Made by a program: the position numbers and the translations under genes. A stretch of 64,000 nt of DNA from contig KV423919.1 of NCBI GenBank assembly GCA_001632435.1, forward strand, positions 1 to 64,000, in the 5' to 3' direction. The notes beneath the pieces are model-generated. The model was not told the origin of the DNA, did no database searches, and saw nothing but the letters and a program-made list of their open reading frames with translations. Shown one piece after another: positions 42,316-53,972 of this stretch (position 1 is its first letter; every line of letters starts with the position of its first letter). This DNA is from Calocera cornea HHB12733. Its lineage: Eukaryota > Basidiomycota > Dacrymycetes > Dacrymycetales > Dacrymycetaceae.

Positions 42316-43713
42316 ATGTCAACAACACTGGATTCCGACACTTACACTTATCTCACCAATGTTACGGGGGCTCACTATGCGCTGGTCGCTGCGTTCGCAT
42401 GGCTGGTCACCGACTGGCTGTTGTGCATGGGGATGGAGGTGCGTCTGCTCGACAGACTCTTCTTCAGCGTGATTGCTAATGATGATCTAGATGAAGTATA
42501 TCTGGACAGCACCGTGGGGTTCCACAAAAGGACTGTATCTGTGGACTCGTTATTTCGGCCTTATCATAGTAGCACTACTAGTAGTCAGTGAGTACTGTCT
42601 GCCAGCCCCTCAAGACCCCAGAGCTGATGACTAGACAGCGTTCAACATGAGCAACACGAGCCCGTCGATGTGTGTGGCATACTTCCAGATCGGCACCTGG
42701 GGCAGCGTCTGGATGATGGGCACCGTTTCCTGTACGCCTCTTGCCTGTCGCATGCCCTCTCATGCTGACCGAGCCCAGACATCCTCCTCCTCCGCATCCA
42801 CGCCATGTACGCGCGCAGCCGCAACGTCGGCATCTTCTCCATCATCATCTACCTCGCGCATCTCGTCGCGGCGTTCGCCATCCTGGGCGTGTCCGTGCAG
42901 AAGACGTACCGTGCGTCTGCCCTCCTCCCCGCCCACCCCGCCGTGACCCTCGCTGACCGCGCGCCCAGTCGCCCCGCAAACGATGGCCGACTTCCCGGAG
43001 ATGACAGGGTGCTTCGTGACGGACAGCCAGCCGATCCTGGTCACGTACTGGATCTTCCGCCTGCTGTTCGACGCGATCCTCCTGCTCATGGTCGGGTACA
43101 AGACGGTGCGTCCCGTCCCACCCCTTGCACCCGTCTTCCTGCGTGCCTAACCCGCCCGCAGACCCACCGCTACGTGTCCTACTCGGGCGTGGACCTGCTC
43201 GACGTGATGATCAAAGACAACGTCTCTGCGTTCATCTTCATCTTCAGCGTGCAGTCGATCAACCTCTTCTCCTCGCGGCTCGCGCCCGCCGAGCTCTCGG
43301 GCGTCGGCCTCCCCTTCTCCATCGCCACGGACATCCTCATGTCGACCCGGCTGATCCTGCACATCCGCGAGGCGTTCTTCGGGGACGACGACGACGAGGG
43401 GGAGAACGGCCTCGAGTTCAAGGACATCCCCATGAACCCTCTGATGGCCGCGGGCGCGCGGAGCGGGGGCAACACGCGCAGTGCGCTGTCCGGGCTCAGG
43501 AGCCAGACGCGGGGGAGGCACAACAGCACGTTCATCGGCGGGTACGAGGACGAGGACGAGGAGCGCGCCCCGGGCGTCATGGTCACGGTCGAGATTCAGC
43601 GGGACGAGCCGAACGCGCGGAGGAGCACGTTCGCGCGCCAGCCCAGCGCACACAGCTTGGACACCGTCGACGAGGACCTGAAGCGCGGGGAGGGGTTTGG
43701 AGAGGCCTTCTAG
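42316..43713 (+). CDS. DUF6533-domain multi-pass membrane protein
   Basis: Six exons (42316-42438, 42491-42587, 42639-42731, 42779-42910, 42969-43105, 43162-43713) give 377 residues. The N-terminal third has the DUF6533 pattern: hydrophobic AFAWLVTDWLLCMGME, then MKYIW..GSTKGLYLWTRYF. Further helices include FGLIIVALLVV, SIIIYLAHLVAAFAILGV and a last pair before the acidic cytosolic tail (GDDDDEGENG). Seven membrane segments are likely. The tail (about 260-377) is Ser/Arg/Glu-rich and disordered. The family is expanded in Agaricomycetes and has no known function, though its layout resembles a receptor. All introns are 49-58 bp and in-phase joins recreate hydrophobic helices. Confidence 0.82.
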
Positions 43714-44422
43714 GCAGGTCGTGTCCCATAGCTGCTGGAACCTCGAGGCCGTTGACGTCCCCGTGAGGACGTGAACGGCATCGGATTATAGGAAGACTCC
43801 AAACAAACATCGGGTGAACCCGCCCATCCCCACCACACATGATCCCCGCTCTTTTTTCCCTCCACTGTTAGCTGTCTGTTGTCTGCTGTCTGCTGTTTGT
43901 TATCCGCTATCTGTTATCGGCTATTTGACCTGGGTTTGGGGCGATCTCATCTCTTTCTAATACGTATAGTGGTTGCCGGTGCTGTTACTCCGGTGCGTTT
44001 GGGAAGCAGGGGCGGGTAGTTATAATGAAAGTATTTATTCGGTCGCAGCCAGGGCGCTGCGGCAGGACTCGGAACGTGCGTGTTGTGAGGGAAGGTGCCG
44101 AGCCAGCGTTCTGCAAGGGTGCAAGGGTGCAAGGGGTTGCGGCTGCGGCTGCTGTTCGCAAATCCGATGGGAAGGGAGCAGGGAAACGGCAGCGCAAGAG
44201 GGCCAGACAGAGGGGGGCGGGCAGGTGGGCAGAAAAATGCAGTCTCGGGGTTATATGATTGCCAGAAAAGATAGTACAATGCAGACAAGGAGGATCAGGA
44301 TCAGGATCAGGATCGGACGAGATCGGAAGGAAGATCTGGGCGCTGTGTCATCGTGCGCGCTCACAATAGCTTATTAGCGAGAACGTACCATAGTACAAGA
44401 CACACTCTATCACTACCCGTAG
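43714..44422. other. Intergenic between convergent genes, with simple repeats
   Basis: Holds the 3' flanks of the DUF6533 and glutaredoxin genes. A degenerate 7-8 bp repeat (gctgtctgttgtctgctg, about 43868-43925) and a GGATCA hexamer run at 44292-44316 are seen. No gene recognised. Confidence 0.6.
44292..44316 (+). repeat. GGATCA microsatellite
   Basis: About four tandem copies of ggatca in the 3' flank of the glutaredoxin gene. Confidence 0.85.
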
Positions 44423-45406
44423 CTAGTCATGGCTCGCATGGCTCTTGACGCCCACGGCGCGAAGCATGTCCTTGAGCCTGCCGGACTCGTGCAGCAGGTG
44501 CAGGTCGTCCGAGCCGCCGAGGGAGACGCCGCCGACAAAGATGTTCGGGAAGGTGCTGTGGTGCGTTAGGCGGGTGAGGAGGGACTTGAGCAGGGAGGTG
44601 TCGGCTGTTTTGGGGAGGGAGGCTCAGTGGCTGGTGGGACGAGGGGAAGCGGAAGGGGAGAGGAGGGGGAGCGGCTGGGGAGAGGGATGGGAACTTACTG
44701 CGTAAGTCGGCCTCGACGACGAACGGCTGGGGCGAGAGGTGCATCTCCGCCAGGAGCGCCTTAGCGCGCTTCGAGAACCTGTTGATCGATTACCCATTAG
44801 CCGCCTTGCACAGATTGTAATTGATGGTATGGTACGTACGGGCAGTAGGTCTTCCGGTTCAGCCCGTGAGTGCCAAGCCAGGGTGAGCAGGGAGAGGAAG
44901 CGCACCTTGCTGAACACGACGAGCGGGAGCTCGCGATCGCCCTCGTCCCAGTCCATGTCCCCCGCGCTGCGCGCATCGTCCCGGAGGACGTTGGCGACGT
45001 CGGCGCCTTGCTCGAGCACCTGGGGGGGGAGCGGCCGCTCGGGGAACTGGGTGACAAAGTTGAGCATTGCGCGGATGTCCCGGGCGGACTGGGAGAGATC
45101 GAGCCGGTCGTCGACGAAGGGCGGGCTCTGGAAGCCCGCTCCTGCGCCTGGGCCTGCGCCTGTCCCGGAGCTGTTAGGGCCGAGGAGGGCGTCGTCTGCG
45201 GGGGCGTAGTCGAGGGAGTCTGGGTGTACGGGGGGCCGGTGCGTGAGTGACTGGAAGGTCCATGCGAGTGCTGCGAGGGAGGCGAGGAGGATGATGAGGA
45301 GGCGGATTGAGCGGTTCTGCCTGCCTGTGAGGAAGGGGAAGGCGGGGTGCGGGAAGGGCTTGTCCGGCGAGGAGGTGACGGGCGTGGGGAGCAGCCCGGA
45401 CGGCAT
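44423..45406 (-). CDS. Membrane-anchored monothiol glutaredoxin (Grx6/7-like)
   Basis: Four exons (45406-44906, 44850-44840, 44778-44699, 44604-44423) give 257 residues. A short cytosolic N-terminus and one membrane helix (IRLLIILLASLAALAWTF, about 34-51) form a signal anchor, followed by a ~115-residue linker and a glutaredoxin domain. Exon 2 is only 11 nt and encodes T-Y-C plus most of the next proline, so the active-site CPFS (Cys170) is split by introns on both sides. TFPNIFVGG and GGSDDL motifs for glutathione binding follow. The layout matches ER/Golgi glutaredoxins such as yeast Grx6/Grx7. A likely role is glutathione-linked thiol redox control in the secretory pathway. It is divergent from PrpD across 265 bp. 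Confidence 0.88.
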
Positions 45407-45671
45407 CGTGCTTGGTGGCGGCGTTGGGGGTTGGGGGTGGGCAAGGAATGTGCTGGGTTGGGTTGGGGAATGACTGCTGAGTCGGTGGTGCTTGGACGGC
45501 CAGTGGGTGATCGGCGCTTGTGTGTCCTGGAGTGGCGAGGGTAGTTAGGGCAAACTCGGGTCCTCCGCTGGACCCGTACCGTATTTTGGGCGGGGTACAA
45601 GACCGGCCGACCGACGCTCTCCCTGGCCCCTCTGCTCCCTCCCCATCGGTTGGCCATCCCCACCGCCGAGA

Positions 45672-47516
45672 ATGCTCACCCGCCTCGTCACACGCCCGCT
45701 CGCCTCTGCCCGCCCCCGCCCCCGCCTGCTCATCCTCCCCCACGCCGCCCTCCGCACCCGCACCCCCCTGCACCCCGCACCCCGCACCATGGCCTCCCAC
45801 GCAGCAGCGGGCGAGTCCACCGCCCGCCCAGAGCCCGACCAGGTGCTCAAGGACATCGCCGCCTACGTACACCACTACCACGTCACCTCCCCCGTCGCCT
45901 GGGACACCGCTAGGCTCTGCTTGATCGACACCATGGGCTGCGGGCTCGAGGGCTTGAGGTTCAACGAGTGCGCCAGGCTCATGGGGCCCGTCGTCGAGGG
46001 CACAGTCGTCCCCAACGGTGCGCACCGCCCCCCCCTCTCTCTGTACTCGCCATCTCGGGGCTGATTGCGCCGTGATCGGTTAGGCACCAAGGTCCTCGGT
46101 ACCTCCTACCAGGTCGACCCCGTCCGCGGCGCCTTCAACATCGGCACCGCCATCCGCTGGCTAGACTACAACGACTGTTTCCTGGCCGCAGAGTGGGGCC
46201 ACCCCAGCGACAACCTCGGTGCGATCCTCGCCGTCGCGGACTACCTGGCGCGCACGGGCAAGCCGCTCACCGTGAAGGACGTGCTGGAGGGGATGATCAA
46301 GGCCCATGAGATTCAGGGGTGCATCGCCCTCGAGAACGCGTTCAACAGGGTCGGGCTGGACCATGTCGTCTTGGTCAAGGTCGCGAGCGCGGCGGTGGTG
46401 AGCAAGCTCCTGTGCGCCCTCCCCCTCCTACACACACACACCGTGCCCTCACTGACACCCTGTGCGTGCAGCGGCCTGACGGAGGCACAGACGATCGACG
46501 TCGTCTCGCAAGCGTTCGTGGACGGGCAGTCCCTGCGCACGTACCGGCACGCGCCCAACACGGGCTCGCGCAAGTCCTGGGCCGCGGGCGACGCCTGCTC
46601 GCGCGCGGTCAACCTCGCCCTGCTCGTCCAGAAGGGCGAGATCGGCCTGCCCTCCGTGCTCACCGCCAAGACCTGGGGGTTCTACGACGTCCTCTTCAAC
46701 GGCGAGCCCTTCCGCTTCCAGCGCCCCTACGGCAGCTACATCATGGAGAACGTCCTGTTCAAGATCTCCTTTCCCGCCGAATTCCACGCCCAGACCGCCG
46801 TCGAGGCCGCCATGACCGTGCATGGGAAGCTGCAGGCGATGGGCAAGACGAGCGAGGACATCAAGAGCGTGCGGATCAGGACACAGGAGGCGGCCATGCG
46901 CATCATCAACAAGTCCGGCCCGCTGCACAACTTTGCTGACAGAGAGTGCGCCCCTTCCCTTCCCTTCCCTTCCCTGCCATCTGCCTCGCCCGGAGTTCTT
47001 CACGCACTGACTATTGGGGCATGTGCAGCCACGCCATCCAGTACATGACGTGCTTCCCCCTGATCCACGGCCGGCTCACGACAGAGGACTACTCGGACGC
47101 GGCGGCCGCCGACCCGCGCATCGACGCCCTGCGCGCAAAGACGTACTGCGTCGAGGACACGCGCTTCAGCACGGACTACCACGACCCGGAGAAGCGCAGC
47201 ATCGGCAACGCCCTCCTCGTCGAGCTCAACGACGGCACCGTCCTCGACGAGGTCGAGGTCGAGTATCCTGTGGGCCATAAGCGGAGGGTGAGCCCTGGTC
47301 CTGTGTGTGCTGTGTGATGGTAGCCAGTTGCTGATGTGGTGGTGGCGGACGTAGCGCGCCGAGGGCACCCCGCTGCTCATGGCCAAGTTCAAGAGGCACA
47401 TCGGCCACTGGTTCGACGCCAAGCACCAGGACAAGATCCTCGCTGCCGTCGAGGACCTCCAGACGCTTGAGAAGATGCCCGTGGACCAGTTCACCGAGCT
47501 GTTCGTCAAGCAGTGA
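45672..47516 (+). CDS. prpD: 2-methylcitrate dehydratase, mitochondrial
   Basis: Five exons (45672-46017, 46084-46411, 46472-46945, 47029-47287, 47355-47516) give 522 residues. An Arg-rich N-terminus ([18 protein letters not shown]) is a mitochondrial targeting sequence. MmgE/PrpD family blocks: [73 protein letters not shown] and NFADRDHAIQYM (restored by splicing). The enzyme dehydrates 2-methylcitrate to 2-methyl-cis-aconitate in the methylcitrate cycle that removes propionyl-CoA. No other cycle gene is in the window. Start alternatives at a second Met (residue 40) would give a cytosolic form. Confidence 0.93.
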
Positions 47517-47660
47517 CTGTGAGCTTGTGCTTAATGCGTCAAGCTGGAGCCGCAATGCGCGCGAAAATGGGGTTAACAGGGCTGTGATTGCGTTGGGCAG
47601 TACATGTGTTGTTATGATGCTACAATTGAATTCTACGGGATTGAACGAAGACGGGTCTGT

Positions 47661-50350
47661 CTATGCAACGTCGCTCGCTGGAGCAGCTGCTTTGCCTTTG
47701 CCCTTGTCCTTCGCTCTCGTGCCTTGGAAGATGATCACGTCTTCATCCACAGGGGAACTTGCGCCGTGCCCAGAAGCCTTCGCTGTAAGGCTGGGCTGAG
47801 GGAGCCGAACGACCCAGCCATCCACCTTGTCCGGATCTTCAGCATCCGTCTTGGTCTGAGGGGTCAGGCTGCCTCTTCCCGATGGTGAAGGAGTACGTCT
47901 CGTGGAGCTTTGCGGCCGCTGCCAGGTTGGTGCTTCGGAGGAAGCGCTGCCAGGGCCAGAGGGGATGCGCTTCGGCGCATATCCAACCGCATCCTCATTC
48001 GTCTCGGGCAGGGTCGGCAGGGAGGCTGCGACGCCTCGACGATTGATGAGACGCAGCATCGGAACTGACCGAGGTCTGGTGGGAAAGTTTGGTGGTGTAA
48101 TCATTGGTCGGCGATAATGGGCTTGCGGGTGCTCACGAGTGGGCGACTCGGGTAGGTCGGCGGTAAGCTGCTCTTGGGTCCGTGCAGCTTGCTGTTCCTG
48201 CCAGAACTGCTTGAACGAAGAGGGCCAATCCACTGAGCCTGCTTGATTTGTACCCAGCGCCGGTGTTGAGGCTCTGTTGTCGGGCACTCCCCACGCACGA
48301 GCGGCAGCACGGGCCACATCGTTCGCCTGGAGCAAGTTCTGATCGATATTGACCGGGGCACAGGGGAACACCGGCGTAACGGGAGTGGCCGGTGTGGTGA
48401 TGATCTGAATATCTTCGCCCACCCTGCGCGAGGCCGCACCGTGTGCAAACCCGAGCCGCGAGCCCGGACGTGGCGCAGGAGCTGAAGTTGGAGGAGAGAC
48501 TACCATGCGAGGTCGTGAGATTGCGTTCGTGACTCGTCTCGCTACCATTGGCTTTTTGTCACCAAACTGGGAGGGAAGAGAAGATGGCCGTCCGTGTCCC
48601 AAAGCAGTCCTCGGATCGGTGTTTCCCTGAAGATTCGAGGGGGCGCACATGGTCAGCCGCTGCAACAGTCCCAGGTTCTCGGCAGAATACGGAACACTCC
48701 AAGTTGACAGCGCGTTGAACGCAGGCATCGACGGCATGAAGGAGGCTGGGTTGGCATATGCAGTGGAGAATGGAGGATAAAGGGGATTAGAAGGGTCATC
48801 ATAGAGAGTGTGCCAATGCGGCTCCGTTGGCGTGTAGGTGTCAGGTTCGCTGGCTAGCATAATCGGGGATTGTAACGGCATAGAAGGCGCAAGGTAGAAT
48901 GTTGAAGGATCGAGAGTAACACGCCGCGTCTGTGGGATACCAGGGTAGAAGGACGGAGCATTGGGACGTAGGAATGACTGGGGCATCGAGTTGGTGGCCT
49001 TTGTGGGGCTATGGGTAGCTGTAGCTGGACTGGAATACGTTCGACGACGTATTCCCAGATCGGCTGCCCTTCGCTGTGCCAAGCCATCGCTTCGCACGAG
49101 ACCGCAGAATCTTGGCATTGCCCGAACCGCCTCTTGCATAATGGTGGTTGACGGTTCCAATTCGTCTTGGGTCACAGCCGATAGCGTTGTGTCCCCAGAA
49201 GGAACCGGTCCTGGTTCAGAATTTCGGCGCTCGTGTGCTAAGCCCCAGACGACTTTATGCATGTTTCCGGGCTCTTCTATGATAATCCCTTCCGCGCCGC
49301 TGTTCAACTCGATCAGAACACGGAAACCAAGACTGTAATAGTTACGTACGATGGACATCTCGCGTATGGTAAGGAGAGAGGGCCATGAAGCGCGGGGATA
49401 GACTTGGGAGGCGAGGGTTCTGAGACAACGCTGTCCTCGGCTTTATCATCTACTTGGAAGGCTTCGCTCATCGTCGACTCAGTGGAGGCAAACTCGCAGC
49501 TGCCGCGGCGTATACGGGGAACATGGATGGTCTCGAGCTCGTCATCAGTATCGAGGGAAGTCAGGGAAGAAGTCGATAAGCTAGAATCAGAAAATCCGGA
49601 TGATACCGAACGTGAATGGGAGAGCGAGACACCGGAAACGCTGTTCGTGCTCTCAGCGTCTTGCAGACTGGCCAGCATGTCTGCTTCCTGCAGCACTGCA
49701 GCATATGCGAGCGCTGCAAGGCTATCGGATGCAGCGCGCGGTCGCGTAAAAGTCGTGGGAATAACGCTCTCGACGGTGCTTGGGTTAGAGACGACTCGAC
49801 GGCCAAGAGACAGTGCCAACTCAGTCGAATGGGCAACGAACACGTCCTGATCGTCTTCCATCAATTCGAGTGGACGAGGTATATGCAGCTTACTTGGTGG
49901 TATACCGGCAAAAGAGCGTAGATGCATCTCCTCTACAGCGGCTGCCTGCACGGAATGGTCCTCCTTGAATGTGAGAAGGGTTTTCGAGCGCGGTCGGCCT
50001 TGAGAAAGCTGCATATATGCGCTGCGTTTCGTGGGAGTACGAAGCGAATAAGATGTCGGCGTTGGAGTCGCTGCGCGAGAGGGCGGCGTGCTAGTCAACA
50101 CAGACGTGGGTTGCCGTGGAGGTGGTGTGCGAGGAGGAGACGGCGAGAAATTGATCAGATTAGGTGTGGGACTTCCGCGCAGAGGTGTTGTTGGGGTGTC
50201 AAGCAAATCTGTCTGCACCCCGACATCGTGGTGTTGAACGTCGCTTGGACCAGACGCGTGCGAGTGATAGGAAGAGTTCAGCGGGTCGACGACAACATTG
50301 ACAGTCATTCGATCGACGCCAGCAAGTGGCAAAGCATCGACTTCGGCCAT
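47661..50350 (-). CDS. Large disordered protein, unknown
   Basis: Two exons (50350-49350, 49299-47661; 50-bp intron) give 879 residues. Start set at MAEVDALPLAGVDRM, just inside a longer frame. The body is Ser/Thr/Pro-rich throughout with many SP/TP sites (for example TPTTPLRGSPTPNLINFSPS) and no recognised domain. A basic low-complexity end (AKDKGKGKAAAP) follows. Proteins like this are often phosphorylated scaffold or regulatory proteins, but nothing in the sequence gives a job. It is divergent from RNase H2B, 241 bp apart. Confidence 0.75.
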
Positions 50351-50591
50351 ATTGATGGCACGAGTCAGCATACAACAAAGGGTCAATATTCAGACAGTGT
50401 AGGTTCAATAATCGCAAAACAGAGAGTCGAAGTGCAATAGGACGGGGCGTTCGGGTGCCTTCCAAAAGTCTAATGGGCTTCCGAGACGATGGTCGGGAAG
50501 GAAGGTGAGTTAGACGCGTCCCTCATGTGCGCACCCAAGGGCATGACGCGTCGACGCGTCTTGCTTACCCTCCTTCCTCAATTGGCTCAGG

Positions 50592-51873
50592 ATGTCTGCA
50601 CATCCAGCTGTGATACCCAAAGGTCTGCCCGCTCCATATCAGTCCCGTGTATATTCCTGAGCCAGAGGGCAGAGTTACTATCATATATCGAAGCTCACGA
50701 CCCACCCCGCTGCTTACGCCTTCCTCATCCACGCACCACTCTCCCAGCCCTTTTCCTGCCTCTCAACGCGCCGCCTTCCGAAGATGGTCTCGTTGGAACA
50801 AGCGTTATCTTCGAGGTGCAGTCTATCGCTCCGGATGCGAGGAGGTCGTGGTTTTTGGGTCCAGGAGAGGTCGTCTCAGGTGCGCTAGGAGCCTGTCTAC
50901 GGGTTCGGCAAGAGGGCTAAACATTACGGTCTAGATGGGAAATTGCTCATCATAGCACCAATAGACCCTATATTCATTCTCATTCCCCTCTTGGAAGCCT
51001 TGCCAGTGCGTTCCCACTCGTATTCAGTCTGTCAAGTCAGTGATGGAGTGTCGCAGGAAGGAACAAATAATCGATTCTTACCGATGCGAGATCTCGCAGA
51101 CGAGATCGCCAACGTTTTTACGCGTTCACCGCCGACGGCTGAAGACGGGTCAGCTGTTGTACCTCCAATAGACACTGGTGACTTGTCGGCACTGGGCGAG
51201 ATTGATTGTATTGCGGCTGCACTGAGGCGGATATGCGACGTGAAAGGTGCACCGGAAGACGACAATTCACGTCCCTCTGGACTGACAATCTACCCATTAG
51301 AACCTGCACCGGGTCTGGAGGTCTTCAAATTTGCTTCGTCAAACGCCTTGGAAATAGTCCGTGCCAAGGTGGACCGCCTCGCGACATCAAGCACCTTTGC
51401 AGCGTTCCCGTCATTGGTACGATCACTGGCGAAAGACGATATCGACGCTACGTGCGGGGACGACACGTTACTGTCGCGTGAGCGCAAGTTCACATGTTCT
51501 ATGATTGTCATGGCTGACGTCGGCTTCTGCAGAGGCCAGAATCAAGGCAGCATGTGATTTTATGTCTCAATATCTCTCGCCTGCGTGGAAAGAGCAGTTA
51601 CTTGCATCCTACAAGTGCGTCTCATACCGATCTCCACATGAGCAGCGTTTGACGCGTTTTCCCAGCTTTGACCGTCTTGACCTCCATATGAAGGCGCTCG
51701 CCGACGAAGCTCAGGCGGCGATCACGCGAGCCGAGCCTGAGCCAAAGCTGAAAGACGCGACTAACGCACCGAATAAGAAACCCAAGAAGGGGTCAGTCGG
51801 CGTTGAAAAGCTGAAGAAGGTCAACGTTGCAGGAATGTCAAAGCTGTCATCGTTCTTCACCAAGAAGGCATGA
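50592..51873 (+). CDS. RNH202: Ribonuclease H2 subunit B
   Basis: Six exons (50592-50622, 50673-50879, 50935-51005, 51057-51477, 51533-51614, 51666-51873) give 339 residues. The Ydr279/RNase H2B signature is clear: CLRLPHPRTTLPALFLP, then DGKLLIIAPIDPIFILIPLL, then FLPMRDLADEIANVF, then ARIKAACDFMSQYLSPAW and LLASYNFDRLDLHMKAL. The C-terminus GMSKLSSFFTKKA is a PIP-box-like PCNA-binding site. RNase H2 removes ribonucleotides from DNA; B is the accessory subunit joining C to the catalytic A. The 31-nt first exon and its GTCTGC donor are the least certain part, chosen because it gives MSAHPAVIPKELLSYIEA in frame. Confidence 0.9.
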
Positions 51874-52734
51874 TCGAAGCACTTCCATTTTCTGTTGGTG
51901 ATGGCTGCTTAGTGAGCCATTCTTTATTGCCCAAGAGCGCGACAGTGTGACGCGAAGGGTACCTAGTCAATGCTGCTCAGGGCCTTTCGTCTGAGCCCGG
52001 TGGAGGCACGCACAAAGGGACAGAGAACCCTACAGACAAGCCCATGTGAGATGTAGGAAATCCAATCGAGAGATTTTCCCGGCTGCCCTGCGTTGGTGCG
52101 CGTCGTAGGAGCGACGGGCAAATCAGGAATACCGAGGGCATGCGGGGGTTTGGTCCGCTTTGACCGGCAGCAGGGGAAATACATTATCTCTAGGAAATCC
52201 GCGTCGGCTTGAGGTGGCAGTGGGAACAAAGGTTACGTACTGCACAGTGGCATTATTGTCGATTGAGTGCTGAGTGTATACATACATGGAGCCTGCCGCC
52301 CATTTTGACATCCCATCACGGGGAAAGCGATCCTGTGGGTTTCCTAGCACTGGGATGGTGAGACATGCCCCGATACGGCAATAGCACGGACCCGTCATCG
52401 TTCGCGGCAAAACAGAGCAGTCGGAGCACTACTGGCTGTGAGCCGAGCTCGGTCTATCACGCGCGCGTGGATTAGCTCCGGGGAGTGTGTGACGCGGCTG
52501 GTCATTGGCTGGCAGGGTGGAGGTCATCGTCGCCTCGACTAACACCTTGAACTCCACATGGAGACAGCCCACCCACTGCGGCGTTCACACGTCTTCGCTG
52601 GCTTTCAGGGTGACGCGGTCGATAGATACCAAGGAATATAAATACTTCGACGTCCCCCAACGCCCACCGCTCAGAGACCCCTCGTTGCTCTCACTCCACT
52701 ACCTCCATCAACCCATACAGCTTATCCCTCCACA
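51874..52734. other. Intergenic, no recognised gene
   Basis: About 860 bp. A TATA-like aatataaata at about 52635 and a pyrimidine-rich tract precede the reductase start. No gene seen. Confidence 0.5.
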
Positions 52735-53972
52735 ATGGCAAACTTCAAGGCTACCTACGAGTACCAGCCCAAGGTAAGGCCACCTCAACATGTCCTCGAT
52801 GCTAGGGACAGCAGCTGACGTCGGCGTCAGGGCATGATCTTCAGGAACCTCGGCCCCAGCGGTCTCCGTGTCCCTGTCTTCTCCCTCGGTGGCTGGCTCA
52901 CCTACGGCGGCACCGTCAAGGGTGACCCCGTCAAGGAGGTCATGAAGGCTGCCTTCGAGGCGGGTATCAATATGTGCGCATATCTCAGCCCGCGGCCTTA
53001 AGCCCGTACTGATGCCCTCCCTCGTAGGTTCGATACCGCTGAGGGCTACGAGGCGGGCGAGTGTGAGCGTGAGATGGGCCGGGTCGTCAAGGAGCTTGGC
53101 TGGCGGAGGACCGACCTCATCATCACCACCAAGATTTTCTTCGGTGTCAGGAGGGCTGGCCCGAACGACAAGGGCCTGAGCAGGAAGCACTTGGTTGAGG
53201 GTCTGAATGAGTCGCTCGAGCGTCTGCAGATGGACTACGTCGATGTCGGTGCGCATACATCTTGCTATCTATCAACAGCCGGTGCTGACAAAAGGGCTCA
53301 GTCTTTGCCCATCGTCCCGATGTCACTACTCCCATGGAGGAGGTCGTCCGTGCCTTTGACTACCTGATCAACTCCGGCAAGGCCTTCTACTGGGGTACTT
53401 CTGAGTGGTCTGCGCTCCAGATCGAGGAGGCGTTCAAGATCTCCGAGAAGCTCGGCCTCATTGGCCCCATTTGCGACCAGGTCCAGTACAACTGCTTCCA
53501 CCGTCAGCGCTTCGAGGTCGAGTACGACGTCCTGTACAAGAAGTACCAGTACGGCACCACCATCTGGTCCGCGCTTGCTTCTGGTATCCTTACCGGCAAG
53601 TACAACGACGGCATTCCCAAGGACTCGCGCTTCAGCACCAACGCTGACTTCTTCAAGAGCACCATCGAGCAGCTGCAGAAGCCGGAAGGTCAGGCGAAGC
53701 TCGAGAAGGTCCGCAAGCTGACTAAGCTCGCGGAGGGCAAGCTCGGCTGCACCGTCGCTACCCTCGCTCTCGCTTGGGCTGCCAACCACCCCGGCTCCTC
53801 CACTGTCATCCTCGGTGCCTCCAAGCCCCAGCAGGTGTACGACAACCTCAAGGCGCTCGAGATCATCCCCAAGCTCACCCCCGAGGTCATGGCTGAGATC
53901 GAGGAGATCTTGGACAACAAGCCCGCGGCGGAGCCCAACTACGGCCGTGGCACCCGCGAGAAGCTCCTTTAG
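52735..53972 (+). CDS. Aldo-keto reductase, Kv-beta type
   Basis: Four exons (52735-52773, 52831-52973, 53028-53248, 53302-53972) give 357 residues. The AKR barrel begins [20 protein letters not shown]63 and Y68 lie in [14 protein letters not shown], the catalytic lysine in IITTK, and [28 protein letters not shown] and [10 protein letters not shown] follow. The set is closest to potassium-channel beta-subunit (AKR6) reductases. Codon use is strongly C-ending (GTC, CTC, AAG), suggesting high expression. It reduces carbonyls with NADPH; the natural substrate is not readable. A nearby pyrimidine-rich leader fits a strong promoter. Confidence 0.92.

Noticed and set aside
43125..43766. 213-codon alternative frame over the DUF6533 tail
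   Set aside because: Arg-rich GC-driven shadow of the real exon 6.
46313..47003. Long antisense frames across PrpD
   Set aside because: GC-rich shadow frames; the sense frame has full family motifs.
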